A stretch of DNA of 64,000 nt from MA-ANB-1 sp965216445 (GTDB lineage: Bacteria > Actinomycetota > Acidimicrobiia > Spongiisociales > ZC4RG35), in the NCBI GenBank assembly GCA_965216445.1, contig OZ244166.1, forward strand, positions 186,001 to 250,000, read 5' to 3'. The notes under the pieces were generated by a model, which was given only the letters and a program-made list of their open reading frames with translations, made no database searches and was not told the DNA's origin. Both the position numbers and the translations under genes were made by a program. Of this stretch, positions 33,713 to 42,374 are shown in pieces (positions within the stretch are counted from its first letter, which is position 1; the number at the start of each line of letters is the position of its first letter).

Positions 33713-35611
33713 TCACAGCGCAATAGTCCGTGAAGGTGGATTCAATAGGCTTCCGACGAGCGCTTCGACTTCCGCTCTCTGGCCGATGATCTCATCACGA
33801 AGGCCTCTGAAGTCAGCAACAGCTCTCGCCAGGCTCTGCACACCCTCTGTTGGGAGGTCGGCGAGATCGGGAATCATCACATCATTAAGAACTGAAGCTC
33901 TGATATCGAGCGAGGCACTCCCGCGAGCGAGCATGACGAGTTGGCGACGCACAACCTCAGAGTTAAGGATGCCAATCAGAATGTTTGGCTCAACTAAAGA
34001 CTCCAGGATGATGAATCGATCCGTCGTGGCCACACCATCAAATGCGTCGGACACCAGGACAGCTGAACGGCCCGAGCCCGATCCTGCTTTTGATGTGAGT
34101 GAGTCCTTATGATTCGGGAGTAGCACGTCGCCCGTGTGGACGACTTGTTTGATTCGTCCCTTTCGGGCCAAGTGTGACCCCTGCATCTCGTGGGACGCCA
34201 CGATCACGCCAAACTCTGGATCTGTGTCTCGCACTTCGAAGTACTCCACTCTCTCTTCGGCGCTTGTCGCTTTCCGATCGAGCGGAGCCCTCTTGACTCG
34301 ACATATCGATGTGAGGGGGACGTATTGTGTCCCCTCTGAAAGAGCGGTTCTGAGGGCTCGACTTCCTGGACTCCACCATTGAGGATCGATCCGTTCTCCG
34401 GCCGGGATCTCCCTGCTGTCAACAAACTCTGAGCCGGTGCCTTTCGTGTAGGCCGCAAGAAGATTGGGAAAGTCGTTCTCCGGAACCGGGTATCCGAGTG
34501 AGTCGTAACCGACGGACTCGATTTGGGCTAAGAAGATTGGATATGACCGTCGCGGTCTAGCTCTCTTTGTTAGGAAGAGGAGTCCCCCAGTGATCCCACA
34601 GTCCGTGTGTTCGAACGCGACTGTCGGCAGAGAAAACACCGCGTCGATCTCACACGATTCCATTAAGAGCTTACGCAAACCCACGAATGAAGCCTCTTCA
34701 GCGTTGAAAATGCTTATTGGAACAACAAGTCCGGCTCTGCCACCTGGGCGCAGTAAGTCGACAATCCGCTCAACGAACGGGATGGTCTTGTTCAGCGACC
34801 TAATCGTCCCATTGAGATTGGCTGTTCGGTAACCCTCCAGAACCTCCGGCCGGCGTTCGAAGCCAGCAAAGGGGGGATTGGCTACGACAACATCAGCTGC
34901 ACCGAAGTCGCAGGGAAAGTCGACCAAGCCATCGCCCAAAACAAGTCGATCGACACCTGCCTCAGCCACGTAGAAGTTCAGCGCTTCAGTCAAGACCATG
35001 CGGGGATTGATATCGAGCGCCCCAAAACGAATGCTCCTGCCTTTGCGACTGGCTGACCGCGCGGCTGCTGTCAGGAGTCCCCCACTCCCTGCTGCCGGGT
35101 CAACCACGAGCGCACCATCTTCTGGGGCAAGCACTTCTGCTACGAAGTCCGCTATTGGAGTCGGAGTGAAGTAGGCGCCCAGGCTCGCTCGGAATGTGCT
35201 CGTGACGACCTGCTGGAAGATCACGCCGAACGGATCCTCGGTCTCAACCGAATCAAGGTTGATGTTGGCGAGCATCTGGACAAGACCCTCGAGAACGTCT
35301 GAGCTGATCGTGGGTCTGCCGAAGTCGAGATGAGCTGAGCCCTCGATATTTATATGATCAAGGACTCCCGCAGCAGACTGAGTGATGTGCTCGCTTAGGT
35401 CGTCGCATCGCTCTAGTCCGTTTCTACGCTCATACGCCAGGGCGGCAAGGACACGGATGATCTCGTCGTACGCATGAGCTGGATCCAGGCCCGCCTCTTT
35501 AAAGAGGTAGTTGTGTGCGGCGCCAACCGCGCTGCCTATGTCTGAGCCCTTCCCATACCCCTTAAGGTCGATGTGGTGCTGTTCTTCCGGTACGAACAGT
35601 GTGTTCTGCAT
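33713..35611 (-). CDS. N6-adenine DNA methyltransferase with specificity domain
   Basis: 632 residues from ATG 35611. SAM-binding motif I is VVDPAAGSGGLLTAAAR (about 170) and the catalytic motif is VVANPPFAGF (about 243), as in HsdM/type IIG gamma-class adenine methylases. The C-terminal 220 residues resemble a type I specificity domain (YFEVRDTDPEFGVIVASHEM, then GDVLLPNHKD, then ILIGILNSEVVRRQLV). A TTG start at 35809 would overlap the PHP-ATPase stop, but the added 66 residues look non-coding. No nuclease or helicase domain is fused, so it is a methylase carrying its own target recognition. Confidence 0.9.
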   Translation of the reverse strand: MQNTLFVPEEQHHIDLKGYGKGSDIGSAVGAAHNYLFKEAGLDPAHAYDEIIRVLAALAYERRNGLERCDDLSEHITQSAAGVLDHINIEGSAHLDFGRPTISSDVLEGLVQMLANINLDSVETEDPFGVIFQQVVTSTFRASLGAYFTPTPIADFVAEVLAPEDGALVVDPAAGSGGLLTAAARSASRKGRSIRFGALDINPRMVLTEALNFYVAEAGVDRLVLGDGLVDFPCDFGAADVVVANPPFAGFERRPEVLEGYRTANLNGTIRSLNKTIPFVERIVDLLRPGGRAGLVVPISIFNAEEASFVGLRKLLMESCEIDAVFSLPTVAFEHTDCGITGGLLFLTKRARPRRSYPIFLAQIESVGYDSLGYPVPENDFPNLLAAYTKGTGSEFVDSREIPAGERIDPQWWSPGSRALRTALSEGTQYVPLTSICRVKRAPLDRKATSAEERVEYFEVRDTDPEFGVIVASHEMQGSHLARKGRIKQVVHTGDVLLPNHKDSLTSKAGSGSGRSAVLVSDAFDGVATTDRFIILESLVEPNILIGILNSEVVRRQLVMLARGSASLDIRASVLNDVMIPDLADLPTEGVQSLARAVADFRGLRDEIIGQRAEVEALVGSLLNPPSRTIAL

Positions 35612-35805
35612 GTGCTTTCTTGGGTCTCGCTTACTTACACAAACGTAACTTACCAGGAGGGTCTGACAGAAGACCCCCGGAACGGCTGTCACCCGGATGA
35701 CCCGCTTCCGGTACGTCGGTGAGCTAGGAATGGGACACGTACGGTTCCGAAATCGGACGACATTCAAACGATCTTTGGATTCGGTCGATGTCGGGACTCG
35801 GCCCG

Positions 35806-38514
35806 TCAACGAATGAGATCGAGTCCGTACTTCTGAAGTCGCCGCCTGAGCGGTTCCTCACCACCCTCCACGTGATACAGCACGAGATCACGAGTCTCGA
35901 ACCGATCCAGCCCACCCGTTTTGTCGATGGTGCCGCGCTCCGCATCCGCCCTCATCGCGATAATCTGTTCGGCATCGGCCGAAACCAACACGTTGGCGTT
36001 TCGAGTGGCAAACAAACACTGTCGAGTGCCCCGCCGAGCTCGCAGCGTTGTAGCGATGTAGTTCTCGATCCAAGGTGCGTGCAGCGCGTCCTCGGGTTGG
36101 TCTACCAATAGCGGAAAGCCTCCCTCCGCAAGTGCGATCATGAGCACCACAGTGCACTTCTGGCCGTGCGCCAATTTCTCGAGGTCCTTGTACTCGCCGC
36201 TCTCAACAGCGAATTGAACCTCGACAACGTCGGGGAGATCAACGAGTTGGAGATCGAACAGGTCGTCGAGTCGACCCTTGTCCAACACGTTGTTCATGAA
36301 TCGATCGACCGCTTCCTTGCTCAGCCCTGCTTCCGCGGCTGGAGTGGCCGCATCCCGGTTGAGCATGGACTTCACAAAGGGAATCGGGTGGAGCTCCTCT
36401 GCCATGACGTCGAGGTCGGACTCGAGGACTCTCGATCCCGTCCGTAGGTCGAGCAGCTGCTCGAGGAACATACGGCCGTCGGCCTCCCGCTGGATCTTGA
36501 CGACCACCTTCTGCCCGAGCGCATCGGAGAGTTCCTTCGCTTTTCTGCGTCGCTTCTTTCTCACAGATCGCCGAGCCGACTGCAACCCGTCGAGCAAGTT
36601 GTTGCGCTCTTCATCAAGTTGCTGAAGAGCTGGCCGGATCTCTTCCTTGATCTTCCGCTTGGCTCGCTTCAGATTGCGCTCCTTCGCCTTCAAGGACGTG
36701 AGCTTTGTCTGGAGCTTCGCCTGACTCCGCTCGGCCGTCTCGAGATCTGCCAGGAGTGCTTGGTATTTCTTCTCTGCCGTCTCGAACTCTTTACCCCACG
36801 CCGCGCGGATGTCTGCGAGCTTGCCTCTCAGCACGTCTACTGCTGCGACTAGAGCCTCTTGTGACATATTGAGAGCGTCCTCAACCTCGGTTTCGAACGC
36901 GGTGAGTTGGGCCCCTAGATCACGTGTTGGCGTGTCGTCATCTAGATCGTCTGCGTGGATAAGGCGCCCATCGAGTTCGGGGAACTCTTTTGCGACTGCA
37001 TCTGATAGCCGATCAATCATCTCTTTAGCTCCCTCAAGAACGCTGCGTTCAGTTTCCCAAGAGCCGTGGGTGCGTACGGTGTCGTTCGTCAGGAACGACT
37101 CGAGCCGGCTGATCTCCTCCTGGATGCCAGGAAGATCATCTAGTCGCCTCTTCGTCTTCTCAAGCAGGGTCAACTGCGTGATCGTGGCTGCCGCGTTCTC
37201 TCGAAGGAGCCCTTTGCTTTCGTCGATCTCGGTCGATTCAGCACTGGTGTCGATGAGGTCGTCGATCAGCGACAGCCGAGCCAGTGGTTCCCGCGCGTAT
37301 TCGATGATCTCGGTCTGACTGAACCCCTTGATCGGGAAGAACGTCGGAACGTGAATCGCATCGTCGATCAGTTCTGCTTCATCGTCCGCGATTCGGGAGA
37401 CGGTGGGGGAGGGAGGTGAACCCTCTGCGAGCCAGGGGCGTTCGACCAAGTAGGAGTCTTCCCCTTTCCGGATGACGACATAAACGGTGTCCAGCGCCTC
37501 GAGGTTGTCGGCGAGCAAGTCATTCACTTCATCTGCAATCTTGTCGAGCACCCTTCGGTCGACTTGCTGGTCGAGCGCATAGCGCAGCAGCTCGAGCGTC
37601 AGCGACTTCCCTGCCCCTGTGTCGCCGATCAGGCACGTAATGTTGTCACTGAACCGGAAGACCTGGTCGCCGAGGAAGCCACCTGAGACCCACAAACCCT
37701 CAATAGCCGCTGTCGGCTCGGGCCGCTCATCGGCAATGAAGGCAATGCGTACGTCGGGATCCAGGCACGCCAACCTGAGCCCTGCCAGCGAGGGTTTGTC
37801 GAATGCCACAAGACTATGCCGTCGGCCGATTGCGTCGAGATGATGGCTGTCCCCGTCCTCGGGGAAACAGTCGGAACTCTGGACACACGCGACTCGGCGG
37901 TCATATCCACTCAGACTTCCGTCACGGAACTGAGGCCGAAGCTCAGGGTCGACGATCTCGTAGGCATTGATGTACTCGCAGGCATGAACCTCTTTGCGCC
38001 GGGTTCGCGACGAGTCCATCTGTTTCCAGAACCCTTTCTCGCGTTCAGCATGGGCCGCGATAGCCAGACCGCCCTCTTCGTCGATTGCACGAGCGATGTC
38101 ATCGATGCGGCCTTCTGCGATCTTCTCCAGTTTCCCGAAGTGCTTCCGCCTAATCCCAATTCGGGTCAGGAACTCTTCGATTTCGTCCTGTGGCTTGTCG
38201 ACATCGAAGATGGCAAGTAGGTGACCTTCACTAGTCGAGATTTCCACGCCGGGGAACACGGTGAGCTCGGTGCTTTCGGCTGCTGCTCGAACATCGTCAC
38301 ACCATGCAGCAGTGTTGTGATCGGTAACTGCGATAACGTCGAGCCCAGCTTCGAGGGCGAGACGCACGACCTCCTCCGCCGTGGCCTCTGCCCAGGCGCT
38401 GTCCATATCCATCGAGGCGGGTGTGTGGACGTGCAAGTCGGCTCGCCTGAGCAGCGACCCGACACCGGATTCTTCAAGTCTCTTGAGCTGCGTCATGATT
38501 CCAGCCTTGGCCAT
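35806..38514 (-). CDS. PHP-domain/SMC-like ATPase (TrlF type)
   Basis: 902 residues. Residues 20-280 are a PHP phosphoesterase: RADLHVHTPAS (D26, H28, H30), AVTDHNT, PGVEIST and later AAHAE supply metal ligands. An ABC/SMC-type ATPase follows: Walker A IGDTGAGKSLTLE near 305, a long coiled coil (about 430-640, e.g. KYQALLADLETAERSQAKLQ), signature-like LAHGQKCTVVLMIAL near 785 and Walker B LLVDQPEDAL near 803. The type matches proteins called TrlF in family databases. It is the first gene of the operon PHP-ATPase, methylase, HNH. A DNA- or RNA-directed nuclease gated by ATP is plausible. Confidence 0.85.
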   Translation of the reverse strand: MAKAGIMTQLKRLEESGVGSLLRRADLHVHTPASMDMDSAWAEATAEEVVRLALEAGLDVIAVTDHNTAAWCDDVRAAAESTELTVFPGVEISTSEGHLLAIFDVDKPQDEIEEFLTRIGIRRKHFGKLEKIAEGRIDDIARAIDEEGGLAIAAHAEREKGFWKQMDSSRTRRKEVHACEYINAYEIVDPELRPQFRDGSLSGYDRRVACVQSSDCFPEDGDSHHLDAIGRRHSLVAFDKPSLAGLRLACLDPDVRIAFIADERPEPTAAIEGLWVSGGFLGDQVFRFSDNITCLIGDTGAGKSLTLELLRYALDQQVDRRVLDKIADEVNDLLADNLEALDTVYVVIRKGEDSYLVERPWLAEGSPPSPTVSRIADDEAELIDDAIHVPTFFPIKGFSQTEIIEYAREPLARLSLIDDLIDTSAESTEIDESKGLLRENAAATITQLTLLEKTKRRLDDLPGIQEEISRLESFLTNDTVRTHGSWETERSVLEGAKEMIDRLSDAVAKEFPELDGRLIHADDLDDDTPTRDLGAQLTAFETEVEDALNMSQEALVAAVDVLRGKLADIRAAWGKEFETAEKKYQALLADLETAERSQAKLQTKLTSLKAKERNLKRAKRKIKEEIRPALQQLDEERNNLLDGLQSARRSVRKKRRRKAKELSDALGQKVVVKIQREADGRMFLEQLLDLRTGSRVLESDLDVMAEELHPIPFVKSMLNRDAATPAAEAGLSKEAVDRFMNNVLDKGRLDDLFDLQLVDLPDVVEVQFAVESGEYKDLEKLAHGQKCTVVLMIALAEGGFPLLVDQPEDALHAPWIENYIATTLRARRGTRQCLFATRNANVLVSADAEQIIAMRADAERGTIDKTGGLDRFETRDLVLYHVEGGEEPLRRRLQKYGLDLIR

Positions 38515-38700
38515 GTGCCCATGGTGGCTCTTCGGTCGTCGTAGTCAAGGATGACCTGCGAACGAATCGGGCCCGATGAGAGTCGATCGGCTTACCCGTC
38601 GAGCCTCACAAGCTGTATTGAGATCAGCCTCTTGGCGTCGCTAAGGCCTACGAGGGCTTAGCGGTGCTGCAGGTCACATCGGTCATGTTCATCAGTCATG
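38515..38700. other. Intergenic DNA left of repeat R4
   Basis: Region between the PHP-ATPase gene and the repeat. It must carry the promoter of the leftward operon, but I find no convincing -35/-10 pair. No ORF with support. The gap continues to 39049 beyond the repeat, with the Fic promoter at its end. Confidence 0.4.
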
Positions 38701-38790
38701 TACGTTTGACCCTCGTTTGACGCCGCACGCCTGACCGCCCAAATCCCCAACAACCACGGGCCTTTTCTAGCCAACCGCACCTATTCCGGG
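38701..38790 (-). repeat. Long repeat R4 with short repeat S8 (inverted copy)
   Basis: Read on the minus strand: CCGGAATAGGTGCGGTTGG (S8), GGCCCGTGGTTGTTGGGGAT, then GGCGTCAAACGAGGGTCAAACG. Same parts in the same order as R3 at 21858-21934 in the opposite orientation, so R3 and R4 face each other across the 17 kb core of the island. Confidence 0.75.
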
Positions 38791-38999
38791 GTTGAATCCG
38801 TAGGCGGTTGTGCGTTCGTGGCCCTGCGATCGACTCGTTGACCCGGTTGGGCCCTGGCAAAAGCTCAATTTGAACTAGCTGCTGACTCTTCCTACCTCCG
38901 CCTTTGAGAACCACTCGTTCGGTCCTCGAGTCTGTTGGCCACGTCCTTCTTCACCCTTCGGCAGCAGATACTCGTTTCATTCTCAAAAGCCTTGTTTTC

Positions 39000-39046
39000 G
39001 GAACGAAAATGACGTATCGTTCCTAAAAACGGACAAAGAGGAACGA
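39000..39046 (+). promoter_or_regulatory. Operator repeats before the fic gene
   Basis: GGAACGA (39000-39006) and TCGTTCC (39017-39023) form an inverted repeat, and a third GGAACGA (39040-39046) ends three bases before the start codon. A TCGTTTC lies further upstream at 38972. Repeated half-sites against the start codon suggest autoregulation, by the Fic protein's own HTH or by an unseen partner. Confidence 0.6.
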
Positions 39047-39049
39047 AAC

Positions 39050-40207
39050 ATGAATCCCGGGCACACGGAGAAACGTCACTGGGTGTCTACTGACGGTCGG
39101 CAGTCGGGAGAGATCGAGGTGTACATCCCGGCTCCAATCAGCGACCAACACATCGCTTCTTCGATCCAGCTAGAGGAAGCCGCAGCAGAAAGGGCAATCC
39201 ATTCGATCACGAATCACACAGAACTTGAACCGCTGGCATCAATCCTGCTGCGGTCCGAAGGCATTGCCTCGTCACGCATCGAAGGCGAAGTTGCTTCGAC
39301 TCGGCGAGTATTCGAAGCCGAGTATGCCCCTGACGAGATTTCTGACCGACAGGCTGAGAAAATTGTCAATTCAATCCGCGTAATGCGTGACGTTGTTGCG
39401 GCTCCCGAGCGCGGCGTCCAACGGGAAGACTTCGACAGATGGCATGCCCTCCTTTTTGAGAGAGTCCCGGTCATGTTCGAACCAGGAGTTGTCAGAACGA
39501 AGCAGAACTGGATAGGCACGCGAACAGATACACCGATTGGTGCGGACTTCATCCCGCCGCCGCCTGAGCTTGTGAACGGCGCTCTCCACGACCTTGCCGA
39601 CTTCGTCAATCGTGTAGACGTTGCACCGCTGACTCAATCAGCCGTGGCTCACGCCCACTTCGAGACAGTCCACCCCTATCCAGATGGAAACGGTCGGGTT
39701 GGGCGAGCTCTCGTCTACAGAAATTGGGCATACCGCGGGACCTCGACGCTGGTCAATCCGCCGATCAGCAGGGTCCTTGTGGAGAACCGAGAAGCCTATG
39801 TCGACGGTCTAACTGCGTACCGCAGAGGGGACCTCGACGCTTGGCTCCTCTTTTTCTTCGATGTCGTAGAGTCAGCTGTCTCGTACACAAATTCGTTGGC
39901 GATGAATCTTCAGCGCCTTGCTGAGGAGTGGCATGGCTGCCTCGGTGGCACCCATGAAGACGCTCTCGCCCGACGACTCGTCGATGAACTGACGCGCCGA
40001 CCGATCCTCGCGGCGCCAGAGGTTGCCGAACGATATGACGTGACTGAGCGTGGAGCCAGAGCAGCGTTGGACGACCTTGTGGAAAGGGGAATCCTGACGT
40101 TCAGGTCTCTACGCAAGGCAAAGCGCGGCAGGCCAGCCAAGGTTTATGAAGCGACGGAGCTCTTCGAAACTCTGGACCTCCCCCCGCAGGATCTAGCTAC
40201 TTCCTAA
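39050..40207 (+). CDS. fic: Fic-family protein adenylyltransferase with C-terminal winged helix
   Basis: 385 residues. The N-terminal inhibitory helix SSRIEGE matches the class II [ST]xxxE[GN] motif. The catalytic loop is HFETVHPYPDGNGRVGR, a complete HxFxDGN(G/K)R site, so the enzyme should transfer AMP to a protein hydroxyl. After the Fic core there is a winged-helix-like domain (APEVAERYDVTERGARAALDDLVERGIL). The segment GFxRTQNWIG-like VRTKQNWIGTR is also conserved. Start ATG 39050 has AGAGGAA just upstream. Free-standing beside toxin-antitoxin genes. Confidence 0.9.
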   Translation: MNPGHTEKRHWVSTDGRQSGEIEVYIPAPISDQHIASSIQLEEAAAERAIHSITNHTELEPLASILLRSEGIASSRIEGEVASTRRVFEAEYAPDEISDRQAEKIVNSIRVMRDVVAAPERGVQREDFDRWHALLFERVPVMFEPGVVRTKQNWIGTRTDTPIGADFIPPPPELVNGALHDLADFVNRVDVAPLTQSAVAHAHFETVHPYPDGNGRVGRALVYRNWAYRGTSTLVNPPISRVLVENREAYVDGLTAYRRGDLDAWLLFFFDVVESAVSYTNSLAMNLQRLAEEWHGCLGGTHEDALARRLVDELTRRPILAAPEVAERYDVTERGARAALDDLVERGILTFRSLRKAKRGRPAKVYEATELFETLDLPPQDLATS

Positions 40208-40310
40208 CTCCTCGAACTGACTCTGGGCGGGACCTGCCACATGTCGACGAAGTCGTCGGGCCGATGCAGCTCACGCTAGAACCCCTGGTCAGACCCACCG
40301 TATCTAACTG

Positions 40311-40322
40311 GGAGCTAGGTGC
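40311..40322 (+). repeat. Short cassette repeat S9 (partial)
   Basis: GGAGCTAGGTGC; its CTA is the stop codon of the VapC gene on the minus strand. Only the core remains. Confidence 0.4.
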
Positions 40323-40731
40323 TGCTGGGACCTCTTCCATGAGACCGAACATCCACGCCCGGAAGGTCGTGGAAGGCACTCGCATCAGCAGTGACAACGG
40401 CTCTTTGCGTGGCCCTTGCCGTGGCCGCGATCAACAGGTCGTGGGCTCCCCGTGGCCTTCCGGCGCGTCTGACTGCTGCGAGGAGGGCCGCGTGCTCGCG
40501 TGCGATGTCCAGGTCGTACGGAATGACAGGTAGTGAGGTCACCACGTCGTCCAAGAAAAGTTCTCGACGTTCTCGATGACTTTGAGAGGCCAATTCGACC
40601 CCTACCAGCAGCTCGGCAACCGTGATCTCAGCGATTGCGACGTCATCTTCGTCAGCGATGACGGAGTTGAGATCTCCTGAATCCCTCTCCGTGTCGATGA
40701 GAAAGGTCGTGTCAAGTAGAACGAGACCCAC
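40315..40731 (-). CDS. vapC: PIN-domain ribonuclease toxin (VapC)
   Basis: 138 residues from GTG 40731. PIN acidic positions lie in LLDTTFLIDTERD, ITVAELLVGVE, GAHDLLIAATA and VVTADASAFHDLPGV. Typical VapC length and architecture. The GTG overlaps the antitoxin TAG by one base. Predicted RNA cleavage; target not readable. Confidence 0.9.
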   Translation of the reverse strand: MGLVLLDTTFLIDTERDSGDLNSVIADEDDVAIAEITVAELLVGVELASQSHRERRELFLDDVVTSLPVIPYDLDIAREHAALLAAVRRAGRPRGAHDLLIAATARATQRAVVTADASAFHDLPGVDVRSHGRGPSST

Positions 40732-40970
40732 TACCGGACTTCGATCTCGATCAGCTCTCGCATTTCACGTAGATCGGTCGACCATCCCTTGTCCGGTGCA
40801 TGTCGCCGGAGCATTGCTTTGACCTCCGCACCAAGGCCGGTGCTCACCGGTTCGAGAGATGCCACAGCCTTGCCTCTCCGGATGATCGTGTATCGAGCCT
40901 TGTCATGCTCAATTCTGTCGAGGACTTCCGAGAAACGCCTTGCTGCTTCGGTCGCTGAAATGTCTGGCAT
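40731..40970 (-). CDS. vapB: Phd/YefM-type antitoxin
   Basis: 79 residues: ISATEAARRFSEVLDRIEHDKARYTIIRRGKAVASLEPV is the Phd/YefM DNA-binding fold, then an acidic C-terminus (TDLREMRELIEIEVR). Paired with VapC as in many actinobacteria. A GATAAT -10-like box lies about eight bases before the ATG on the minus strand within a TCAGAT-rich inverted repeat, again pointing to a leaderless autoregulated mRNA. Confidence 0.88.
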   Translation of the reverse strand: MPDISATEAARRFSEVLDRIEHDKARYTIIRRGKAVASLEPVSTGLGAEVKAMLRRHAPDKGWSTDLREMRELIEIEVR

Positions 40971-41055
40971 GAGAATCAGATTATCAGATCTGAGGTTCGA
41001 CGTGAAGGGGTCTGTCTGTGTGGCCGTTCTCTGGGCGATGAGTCAGCGTCAGCTT

Positions 41056-41074
41056 CAACCGCACCTAATCCGGG
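41056..41074 (-). repeat. Short cassette repeat S10 (inverted)
   Basis: On the minus strand CCCGGATTAGGTGCGGTTG, nearly the same as S8. It is followed on the plus strand by CTGCTGGTGTTCTG, which also follows S1 at 17827. Confidence 0.6.
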
Positions 41075-41109
41075 GTGCGCTGCTGCTGGTGTTCTGCCGC
41101 CGATCGATG

Positions 41110-41448
41110 TCAGTAACTCAGCAGAGCTTTCACGACGCTCGCAACACGGAGGCTTGTGTCAAAGTCGAGCGCGCCGAGCTGGTGCACCAAGCGCCTTCGG
41201 TTGATTGACCGGAGCAATTCACATTGGACGTAACTCGTTTCGGTTAGACCGTTCGAAGCAGTGGGCTCAACCTCGATATGTATTGAGAGCCCACGTCTGC
41301 TCGTGGTCAGAGGCGAGACGATCACGAATGGGAACGCTGGTCCGAACGAATCCGGTGGTCCGAGTACTAGAGCGGGGCGATGAGCTGCTGGCTCTCCCGG
41401 ATAGGGCTCACCGAAGTCGACAAGCCAAAGGTCATCGACTGATGCCAT
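41110..41448 (-). CDS. mazF: MazF/PemK-type mRNA interferase toxin
   Basis: 112 residues from ATG 41448. MazF strands are seen in DDLWLVDFGEPYPGEPAAHR, PALVLGPPD, FVIVSPLTTSRRG and YVQCELLRSINRRRL. An open frame 26 codons longer runs back into the antitoxin; the ATG overlapping the antitoxin by 17 bases is the normal arrangement, the same as in mazEF module 1. Confidence 0.83.
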   Translation of the reverse strand: MASVDDLWLVDFGEPYPGEPAAHRPALVLGPPDSFGPAFPFVIVSPLTTSRRGLSIHIEVEPTASNGLTETSYVQCELLRSINRRRLVHQLGALDFDTSLRVASVVKALLSY

Positions 41449-41671
41449 CGCCAACTGAAGTTGATTCGGCTTCGGAGAGATATGCTTTCCAGGCGTCACC
41501 GCTTTTTTGGAGCGCTGCCAGTTCACCGGCTACCTGATGAGCGAATCGTTGCCTGCCTAGCGCTTCGGTCGCATCTCGAACAGTATCAACTAGCGACCGG
41601 CCCGTTTCCTTGCTCAAAGCCTGGAGTCGTGCGTGGGTGTCTGTGTCCACCCGGATAGTTGTCGTAGCCAT
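41432..41671 (-). CDS. mazE: MazE-like ribbon-helix-helix antitoxin
   Basis: 79 residues: TTIRVDTDTHARLQALSKETGRSLVDTVRDATEALGRQR is a ribbon-helix-helix, followed by a helical toxin-binding tail (ELAALQKSGDAWKAYLSEAE). Two direct AGTCTACA repeats (41682-41689 and 41705-41712) lie just upstream and may be its operator. Confidence 0.82.
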   Translation of the reverse strand: MATTTIRVDTDTHARLQALSKETGRSLVDTVRDATEALGRQRFAHQVAGELAALQKSGDAWKAYLSEAESTSVGDGISR

Positions 41672-41691
41672 CTGGTGGATTAGTCTACATT

Positions 41692-41937
41692 ATGCACGTA
41701 AGAAAGTCTACAAGGGTGGTGGATCGGCCACCTCCACCCCGCAGCCAATCGTGCCTCGCTCTCGGTTCGAACGACGTTTCGCTCAAACCTATTGGGCGCT
41801 CGGCTCATGAAGCACTGACACGTCTCTCCGAAGCAGAGATCCTGGTGGTGGAGCACCCACTCTCGCGCCGAAGAAAAGGGCGCCCCCGTCGTGTCTTTGC
41901 CGCGCAGCCCCTGATCGATTTACTCAGCGCTCCGTAA
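41692..41937 (+). pseudogene. Possible winged-helix remnant of a Fic-like or regulator gene
   Basis: The last 45 codons read ALTRLSEAEILVVEHPLSRR then RKGRPRRVFAAQPLIDLLSAP, which resembles the C-terminal end of the Fic protein at 39050-40207 (ALDDLVERGIL, KRGRPAKVYEATELFETL). The first half overlaps the mazEF promoter and does not look coding. Probably a relic; low certainty. Confidence 0.35.
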
Positions 41938-42032
41938 GAACCGTTCTTCTTGCGGTTCTATGGCCAATTCGAGCTCCCTTTCGGCAAGACAGCGACGCAT
42001 CGCCCTAGTGTTCGCTTGTAGGGTCCCATGTT

Positions 42033-42374
42033 GTGGACTGGAGGACTCTCGGACCAATCGAGGTTTGGGCCGATGGATCGCCTATCAACCTTGGGGGCAG
42101 GCAGCGACGCCTGGTTTTGGCGGTCCTCTTGGCACATGCCGGTGAGGCCGTCTCCACTGATCGGTTGATTGACGAGGTGTGGGCCGGTTCACCGCCGGAA
42201 TCGGCCCGGAAGACCGTCCAGGCCCACATCGCACATCTTCGCAAAGCCCTGAATGGGGACCGTGAGTTCCTGTCTGCTTCGGGCAATGGCTATCGGTTGA
42301 CGCCATCGGAGGGAAGTGTCGACGCCGATCGCTTCGAAGCCGCAGTCAGGTCAGCCCGAAGGGAACGGGGCCAC
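42033..42374 (+). pseudogene. SARP/AfsR-type regulator, 5' fragment
   Basis: About 110 codons starting GTG 42033: LGPIEVWADGSPINLGGRQR, VLLAHAGEAVSTDRLIDEVW, KTVQAHIAHLRKAL and GNGYRLTPSEGSVDADRFEA form the OmpR-like winged helix and the first residues of the BTAD domain of a SARP-family activator. The frame ends at 42392 after a junction near 42374 with the tail of a membrane-protein gene. Without BTAD and later domains it is not a complete regulator. Confidence 0.75.

Noticed and set aside
35612..35809. N-terminal extension of the methylase to TTG 35809
   Set aside because: The added 66 residues lack family similarity and a ribosome site; the ATG at 35611 gives a normal start.
32978..38514. 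Standard type I restriction system
   Set aside because: No HsdR helicase-nuclease in the operon and no separate HsdS; the methylase carries its own specificity domain and the neighbours are PHP-ATPase and HNH proteins.
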